From positions 1 to 24,542 of IMG/VR virus record IMGVR_UViG_3300025889_000902: a stretch of DNA of 24,542 nucleotides, one strand, 5' to 3'. The notes beneath the pieces are model-generated. The model did no database searches. It was not told the origin of the DNA and saw only the letters and a list, made by a program, of their open reading frames with translations. The position numbers and the translations under genes were made by a program. Positions 19,178 through 24,542 of this stretch are shown one piece after another. Source of the stretch: a virus. Each line of letters starts with the position of its first letter. The stretch's first letter is position 1.

Positions 19178-21750
19178 TGCAGATAATAGAACTTTACATA
19201 AAAGGGTACAAGCGTTTAAATGGTGCGGTTAATTCAATTACTACTAATAAACTTATTGATGGTACTGCTGAATTTACTGAAACTGCAGAAATAGGCGATT
19301 TAGTTACAAACCAAGAAACAAACGAAACTGCACGTATAACCGCTATTGATAGTGATACACAATTAACATTATCAGACGATATATTTACAACCACACAAGA
19401 GCCTTACAGAATTACAAGCGATTATTTTAGAGCTGATTTATTTAAAGATGAAAGTGTTGTAATAACTGATAGCTTATTAAATGTAAGAGATGTGGCAAAA
19501 GTATTCACACCTTTTTCTAAGCAATTTAACCTACCTGCATCTAAGCTAAACAACAAGCTATTTAGACATTATGAGAATACAGATATTTTAGATAGTTTTG
19601 ATGCTAGATACAGACACGATGCTATAATAAAGCTAAACGGAATAGACTACAAAAAAGGTAAGATACAATTCAATAGCGTACAACTTAAAAACAATAAAGC
19701 CTATTCATATAAAGTAACATTTTTTAGTGATACAGTAGATTTAAAAGAAATACTAGGCGATAGTAAACTATCTAGCTTAGATTATGGCGATATATCAGAG
19801 TTTGAATATAGCCAAGCTAATATACTAGATATGGCTACTAGAGATGATACATATTTAGAAGCTAGTGGTGTTTTAAATAGTTCAGATATTAAAGTGCCTA
19901 ATATACACCATAGTAAAAATATGCGTTTTAGTAATAGTGGGTATTTAGATAATGCAACAGGAACTAGTTTAAAATATACTGATGTTAAACCTGCAATACG
20001 AGTAAAAGCAATAATAGAGGCTATAAATAGAACGTTCCCACAAATTAACATAACAGGGTTTTTAGCTAGTTATCAGATTTATGATGTTTATATGTGGTTG
20101 CATAGAAACGAGGGATTTATAAGTAATTCAACAGAGGGCGGTGGTGTTCAAATAGTACGCAAAAGGTGGAAGCGAGATAACCCTGATTATACTTTTACTT
20201 CTTCTACACCATCAAGCGTTGGAGATGTTAGGGGTATACATATTCAAGAGCCATATTCTTATCACAAATATTTCTTTACTGTAAATATAACACCTGCAGA
20301 TTTAACCCAACCCTATGATTTAAGAATTTTAAGGGGTTATGATGAAGCAGATTTATTAGCAGGTCAAGGAGGCGGTCAAGGTTTAACAGGCGCACAAACA
20401 AGATTTGTACAAATAGATGCAGGACCAAACAGAAACTATCAAGGCGAACTAGATTTAATTATAGAAATACAAAGCGATAACACACTAGGTATTACACAAA
20501 CCGCTAGTTTAGAGTATCTATCTAGAGGTGCATCAGGTGGACCTTATATATCACAATGGACTGCAAACTATTCTGCAGTAGCTTCAGATGTAGAAAATAC
20601 TTTTTACACCGCAAAGCAAGTCCCTGAAATAAAAGTAATGGACTTTCTAAGTGGGTTATTTAAGATGTTTAATTTAGTAGTATTCAAAGATGGTAACGAT
20701 ATATACACCGCTTTAGCTAGTTGGTATATGAATATTGGTAATAGATATGATATTACTAAGTATGTAGATATGGATAGTGCTTCAATAGAACGATTATTTC
20801 AGTATAAAAGTATGGACTTTAAATTTAAAAGTAAAAAGTCTTTTTTAGTTCAATATGCTGATGAAATAAACGGAGTGCCTTTTGCAGAAGAAGATTACGG
20901 AAGTGATGAGTGGGACGGCGGTGTTTACAATTTAGAACTGCCTTTTGAAAAAATGATGTACGAACGTTTAAGCAACGAAGATACAGATGCTTTAAGTGAT
21001 ATAGGACAGGGTGCAATGCTAGATAAAAAATTTGATGCTACTATTGGAGAGCCTTTACTATTTTGTATGGAGTATACAGATGGTGGTGGCGATTGGGAAA
21101 TAGATGGTACTACTAGAACAACCTATTGGCGACCTACACAATTAACTTCAAGTTTATGGGGTGGTAGTGGTAATGGTTTAGCTTTAAACTTTGGCGAAGA
21201 AATAGATGAGTGGTTAAGAGTTGCACCTACTAATTATGATAACTTATTTAGCGCAGGGTACTTTGATTATGTAGATAGTGTTTTTGATAGACAGGCACGA
21301 TTACTAAAAGTTAGTGCTTATTTGCCTTTAAGTATAATAACAAGATATAGGCTAAATGATAGGTTTATAATAGCTAATAAATCGTATAGAATAAATAGCA
21401 TAAAAACAAACCTACTAACAAACAAAACAGACCTAGAACTATACAACAAAGAAGAATATGCAAGTCAGATATTAAACAACCAAGTGGCGTGGTTAGGTAG
21501 GGTTGCAAATTTAGAAGTTACTGCAAAAAGTACTGATTTCATTACTGTATCGTGGGACGCAGTAAGTGGTGTAACAGGATATAATGTATATTCTAATGGT
21601 GCTTATTTTGATACGACACTAAGTACAGGAATTAAAGTAAATGGTTTAGAAAGTGATGCGTGGTACAATATAACAGTAAGAGCAAAGTATAATGTAGGTG
21701 GTAATGATTTATTTTCATTTGATACAGGCATATCAGAAAAAACTAACTAA
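19177..21750 (+). CDS. Large tail protein with C-terminal fibronectin type III domain
   Basis: The 857-residue protein has four visible parts. Residues 1-16 and about 73-200 form a conserved N-terminal region (VVITDSLLNVRDVAKVFTPF, FSKQFNLPASKLNNKLFRHY). This is interrupted at about 17-72 by a small beta module (FTETAEIGDLVTNQETNETA). A large middle region follows with no clear catalytic site. The last 82 residues (776-857) are a fibronectin type III domain (ITVSWDAVSGVTGYNVY, WYNITVRAKYNVGG). Size and position suggest a baseplate-like or tail-tip hub protein; Fn3 ends commonly touch the cell surface. It starts on the last base of the gene before. Confidence 0.65.
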   Translation: MQIIELYIKGYKRLNGAVNSITTNKLIDGTAEFTETAEIGDLVTNQETNETARITAIDSDTQLTLSDDIFTTTQEPYRITSDYFRADLFKDESVVITDSLLNVRDVAKVFTPFSKQFNLPASKLNNKLFRHYENTDILDSFDARYRHDAIIKLNGIDYKKGKIQFNSVQLKNNKAYSYKVTFFSDTVDLKEILGDSKLSSLDYGDISEFEYSQANILDMATRDDTYLEASGVLNSSDIKVPNIHHSKNMRFSNSGYLDNATGTSLKYTDVKPAIRVKAIIEAINRTFPQINITGFLASYQIYDVYMWLHRNEGFISNSTEGGGVQIVRKRWKRDNPDYTFTSSTPSSVGDVRGIHIQEPYSYHKYFFTVNITPADLTQPYDLRILRGYDEADLLAGQGGGQGLTGAQTRFVQIDAGPNRNYQGELDLIIEIQSDNTLGITQTASLEYLSRGASGGPYISQWTANYSAVASDVENTFYTAKQVPEIKVMDFLSGLFKMFNLVVFKDGNDIYTALASWYMNIGNRYDITKYVDMDSASIERLFQYKSMDFKFKSKKSFLVQYADEINGVPFAEEDYGSDEWDGGVYNLELPFEKMMYERLSNEDTDALSDIGQGAMLDKKFDATIGEPLLFCMEYTDGGGDWEIDGTTRTTYWRPTQLTSSLWGGSGNGLALNFGEEIDEWLRVAPTNYDNLFSAGYFDYVDSVFDRQARLLKVSAYLPLSIITRYRLNDRFIIANKSYRINSIKTNLLTNKTDLELYNKEEYASQILNNQVAWLGRVANLEVTAKSTDFITVSWDAVSGVTGYNVYSNGAYFDTTLSTGIKVNGLESDAWYNITVRAKYNVGGNDLFSFDTGISEKTN

Positions 21751-21759
21751 TTGTAAGAA

Positions 21760-21900
21760 ATGATAAAACTAATAATAGATAGCTTAAAATACGTAGAGGG
21801 CGAAACAGAAAATATACGTATAGCAAAAGGTAAACATAAACTACCTACAACACTAAAAGAGGGTTACAAAGCACTTAAACAAGAAATAAAATGGCAATAG
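21760..21900 (+). CDS. Small basic protein before the tape measure, unknown
   Basis: A 46-residue frame (MIKLIIDSLKYVEGETENIR, then LPTTLKEGYKALKQEIKWQ) starts 9 nt after the large tail gene and overlaps the tape measure start by 10 nt. It is not a shadow: it fills the gap of 140 nt exactly and ends in a different frame to the tape measure. No function is known; a tail assembly role is possible from location. Confidence 0.5.
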   Translation: MIKLIIDSLKYVEGETENIRIAKGKHKLPTTLKEGYKALKQEIKWQ

Positions 21901-23720
21901 AAAAAAAGATAGTAATTGATGTTGATGCGGTCAAAGCTGCAGGTGGTATTGACAAACTAACAGAAAGCCTAAAAGAAACTAACAAAGAGGTTAAAGAAAC
22001 TAGTGCATCTACTCAACAAATGGGTAATACAGTAGACAAAGCTACAGGTGGTGCAGTTAGTAAGTTCAAAGCATTAAAAGGCGGTTTAGGTGGTGTTATA
22101 GCGAGTTTTAAGACTTTGAGAGGTGCAATTATAGCTACAGGGATTGGTGCGCTTATAATAGCTATTACGTCTTTAACACAAGCCTTTACACGAAGCGAAG
22201 AGGGACAAAATAAATTTGCTAAAATACTAGGTGTAATTGGAAGTGTTACAGGAAACTTATTAGACCTATTAGCTGATTTAGGCGAGGGTATAATATCTGT
22301 ATTTGAAAACCCTAAACAAGCCTTAATAAACTTTAAAAATCTGTTAGTTGAAAATATAACAAATAGATTTAAGGCAATATTAGATACTGTAGGTTTTTTA
22401 GGTAGTGCAATAAAAAATGTATTTAGTGGAGAATTTAAAGCAGCTTTAGACGATGCAAAAAAGGCAGGTAGTAGTTTTGTAGATAGCTTTACAGGTGTTG
22501 AAAATAGTATAGACAAAGCCACCAACGCAGTTAAAGAGTTTGGCAAAGAAATAGCTGCAGATGCAAGTGCAGCAGCAAAGATAGCAGACCAAAGGGCGCA
22601 AGCTGAAAAACTAGCAAGAAATTTAGTAGTAGAACGTGCTGAAGCTGAAAGGAAAATAGCAGAGTTAAGAGAAAAAGCAGTTAATAAGGATAAGTTTACT
22701 GCACAAGAACGCATACAATTTTTAGAAGAAGCAGGGCGTATAAGTGATGAGTTAGCGGCTAAGGAAGTTAAAGTAGCGCAGATAAGATTAGAAGCTAAAC
22801 AAACTGAAAACGCTTTAACAAAAAGTAATAAAGAGGATTTAGACGAACAGGCACGATTAGAAGCAGAGGTAATACAAAAAGAAACACAAAGACTTAACCT
22901 ACAAAAAAGATTAAGTACAGAGTTACTAACTTCAAGACGTGAAGAAGCTGCAGCACAAAAAGCTATTATAGATGCAGAAAATAAAAGGAACGAAGAAGCA
23001 GCTACAAAAGAACAAGCTAGACTAGATGCTATTGATAAAATAAGAAACGATTTTAGAGATAAACAAAAGCTAAGAGAAGCAGATGAAGAACTAGAAAAAA
23101 TAGCACTAGAAGAAGAAAAGAAACTTGCAGAATTAGATAAACTAAATGCAAGTGAAGAACAAAAACTAGAGGTACTTAAATACTATGCAGGGTTAAGAAC
23201 TGATGTAGAACAAAAAGAAAACGATAAAAAAGCAGAACTAGACAAACTTAGACAACAACAAACGCTAGGAGATGCAGCAAACACTTTTTCGCAAATTTCA
23301 CAATTAGCAGGTAAAGATAGTAAGATAGGCAAAGCCTTAGCAGTAGCTAGTGCAACTATTAGTGGTGTTCAGGGTGTACAAAACGCTTATTCTACTGCTC
23401 AAAAATCACCTATAACAACTTTCTTCCCTGCATATCCTGTAGTACAGGCTGCATTAGCAGGTGCAGTAGCAGCTAAAAATATTGCTGCAATTAAAAGCGT
23501 AGATAGTAGTGGTAAAGGTAGTGCAAGTGTACCAACAACAACAGGTGGTGCAGCTTCTCAACCCCCTAGCTTTAATGTAGTAGGTGCAACCGAAACAAGC
23601 CAATTAGCTGAAGCAGTAGGTAGTCAAACCCAACAACCTGTACAGGCTTATGTAGTATCTAATGATGTTACAACTGCACAAAGTTTAGAAAACAATATTG
23701 TTGAGGGTGCGACACTATAA
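21891..23720 (+). CDS. Tail tape measure protein
   Basis: The 609-residue protein begins IEKKIVIDVDAVKAAGGIDK, a usual start for Bacteroidota phage tape measures. A hydrophobic stretch at about 79-98 and a second at about 109-138 (ILGVIGSVTGNLLDLLADLG) match the membrane-interacting part. A long Ala/Glu/Lys/Arg-rich coiled coil runs from about 215 to 480. The C-terminus is Gly/Ala/Thr-rich (AYPVVQAALAGAVAAKNIAA). Such proteins set tail length at about 0.15 nm per residue, which would give a tail near 90 nm; this is a rough rule. The chaperone at 15801 would coat it during assembly. A 233-residue antisense frame inside is a shadow. Confidence 0.85.
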   Translation: MAIEKKIVIDVDAVKAAGGIDKLTESLKETNKEVKETSASTQQMGNTVDKATGGAVSKFKALKGGLGGVIASFKTLRGAIIATGIGALIIAITSLTQAFTRSEEGQNKFAKILGVIGSVTGNLLDLLADLGEGIISVFENPKQALINFKNLLVENITNRFKAILDTVGFLGSAIKNVFSGEFKAALDDAKKAGSSFVDSFTGVENSIDKATNAVKEFGKEIAADASAAAKIADQRAQAEKLARNLVVERAEAERKIAELREKAVNKDKFTAQERIQFLEEAGRISDELAAKEVKVAQIRLEAKQTENALTKSNKEDLDEQARLEAEVIQKETQRLNLQKRLSTELLTSRREEAAAQKAIIDAENKRNEEAATKEQARLDAIDKIRNDFRDKQKLREADEELEKIALEEEKKLAELDKLNASEEQKLEVLKYYAGLRTDVEQKENDKKAELDKLRQQQTLGDAANTFSQISQLAGKDSKIGKALAVASATISGVQGVQNAYSTAQKSPITTFFPAYPVVQAALAGAVAAKNIAAIKSVDSSGKGSASVPTTTGGAASQPPSFNVVGATETSQLAEAVGSQTQQPVQAYVVSNDVTTAQSLENNIVEGATL

Positions 23721-23734
23721 ATACAAAAATTAAT

Positions 23735-23754
23735 AAAAAACATTATATAATAAT
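23735..23754 (+). promoter_or_regulatory. A/T-rich element directly before the protease start
   Basis: An A-run, C, then ATTATATAATAAT leads into the ATG at 23755. It resembles 15781-15800 in base order and in distance to the start codon, but differs at several bases. No TTTG/TAnnTTTG pair is present. Confidence 0.25.
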
Positions 23755-24542
23755 ATGCGTATAGTAGAATTAATTTTAGACGAAGAACAAGAAATAGGTA
23801 TTGAAGCTATTAGCGTAGTTGAAAACCCTGCAATAGAAGAAGATTTTATAGCTTTAAAATCACAAGAATTTAAACTAGCTGAAGTAGACAAAGAAAAACG
23901 TATCTTAATGGGTGCGCTATTAATACCTAACAAGCCTATATACAGACGTAATGGCGAAGATGAGTATTATATATATTTTTCAAAAGATACTGTATTAAAA
24001 GCTAGTCAAATGTACCTGATGCAAGGCAAACAAAACAATTCTACCTTAGAACACCAATACCAAATTAACGGACTATCATTAGTTGAAAGTTGGATAGTAG
24101 AAGATAAGGTACACGACAAGAGTGTTAAGTATGGTATGGATTTACCATTAGGCACGTGGGTTGGAAGTGTTAAGGTCAATAACGAAAACATTTGGAACGA
24201 GTTTGTTAAAACAGGTAAAGTAAAAGGGTTTAGTATAGAGGGGTATTTTGCTGATAAAATGGAACGCCCACAGGAAAAAATAAACGACTTTAGTAGTGAT
24301 GAACTATTAAAAGAAATAGACCAAGAGGAAGCGGAATATTTATTGAGTGAGATACGAGCCATTATAAAAAGCGACAAGCGTGTAAAGGGTGGTAAAAAAA
24401 TGGTTTTAGAAAGCTATTCAGACTATCCAAGTGGTGTTAAGAATAACGCTAAAAGAGGTTTAGAACTTAACGAAAAGGTAAACAACAAATGTGCAACCCA
24501 AGTTGGTAAAATACGAGCGCAACAATTAGCACAAGGCAAACC
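23755..24542 (+). CDS. XkdF-type prohead serine protease (3' truncated)
   Basis: At least 262 residues are visible before the window ends. The N-terminal part (VELILDEEQEIGIEAISVVE, ENPAIEEDFIAL) and the centre (STLEHQYQINGLSLVESWIV at 96-115, GLSLVESW; WVGSVKV, KVKGFSIEGYF at 155-165) match the putative serine protease XkdF, peptidase family S78_2. The likely catalytic pair is H100 and S160. From about 221 a second domain begins (YPSGVKNNAKRGLELNEKV, then CATQVGKIRAQQLAQGK), often fused to such proteases in Bacteroidota phages. The enzyme would trim scaffold and capsid proteins in the prohead, so portal and capsid genes should be next. Confidence 0.8.
   Translation, partial: MRIVELILDEEQEIGIEAISVVENPAIEEDFIALKSQEFKLAEVDKEKRILMGALLIPNKPIYRRNGEDEYYIYFSKDTVLKASQMYLMQGKQNNSTLEHQYQINGLSLVESWIVEDKVHDKSVKYGMDLPLGTWVGSVKVNNENIWNEFVKTGKVKGFSIEGYFADKMERPQEKINDFSSDELLKEIDQEEAEYLLSEIRAIIKSDKRVKGGKKMVLESYSDYPSGVKNNAKRGLELNEKVNNKCATQVGKIRAQQLAQGK

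Noticed and set aside
22013-22714. A 233-residue antisense open frame inside the tape measure gene
   Set aside because: It is Ala/Ser/Leu-rich, the normal reverse image of an Ala/Lys/Glu-rich coiled coil; no gene on that strand is otherwise supported.
24006-24377. A 123-residue antisense frame opposite the prohead protease
   Set aside because: The + strand frame has recognisable XkdF features and a proper start; the antisense frame has none.
1-24542. CRISPR array, tRNA, integrase or attachment site
   Set aside because: No regularly spaced direct repeats, no cloverleaf with CCA-type end, no integrase motifs and no visible att-like duplications were found by eye.
1-24542. Direct circularity of the window
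   Set aside because: The ends are in frame, but one chance in three gives that, and capsid and portal genes would be absent from a complete phage.

Overview
The window is a stretch of a tailed double-stranded DNA phage genome, probably a siphovirus-type phage of a Flavobacteriia-like host (Bacteroidota). The host call rests on the very A/T-rich sequence, on three promoters that match the Bacteroidota pattern TTTG-N19-21-TAnnTTTG (6110-6142, 10133-10164, 15477-15509), on start sites with A/T-rich leaders rather than clear Shine-Dalgarno sequences, and on protein families I recall from flavobacterial phages. All genes I accept are on the + strand, mostly with 1-17 nt overlaps. No tRNA, rRNA, CRISPR array, insertion sequence or integrase was seen.

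Layout. 1-4.4 kb: the tail end of an incomplete gene, two large modular fibre or adhesin-like proteins and a small companion. 4.3-5.4 kb: a lysis cassette with an M15A peptidase endolysin between two small membrane proteins. 5.6-13.3 kb: an early region for DNA metabolism and recombination, with a NinG-like nuclease, a possible annealing protein, an SSB-like protein, a RecA-fold ATPase, an ECF-like sigma factor, two PD-(D/E)XK-like proteins, a RecE-like exonuclease, a DUF3310 protein, a DnaA domain IV-like protein and many small unknowns. 13.3-15.4 kb: an orphan adenine methyltransferase and both terminase subunits. 15.5-23.7 kb: the tail module, with an assembly chaperone carrying a probable -1 frameshift, tail proteins, an inserted GIY-YIG homing endonuclease and the tape measure protein. 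23.76 kb to the end: a truncated XkdF-type prohead protease.

How the parts fit. The sigma factor may switch transcription from host-type promoters to phage promoters; a shared A/T-rich motif upstream of terminase, chaperone and protease is a weak candidate target. Glycine codon choice differs sharply between the lysis/replication block (about 4.42-13.27 kb, mainly GGA) and the flanking structural blocks (mainly GGT), suggesting module exchange. Portal and major capsid genes are absent, so they must lie outside the window.

The most notable observations are the -1 frameshift in the tail chaperone, a carbohydrate-binding-like module nested inside another in the 809-residue fibre protein, and a nuclease-like protein that appears to have lost its catalytic residues. 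Everything here is read by eye; family names come from motif recognition, not from database searches.
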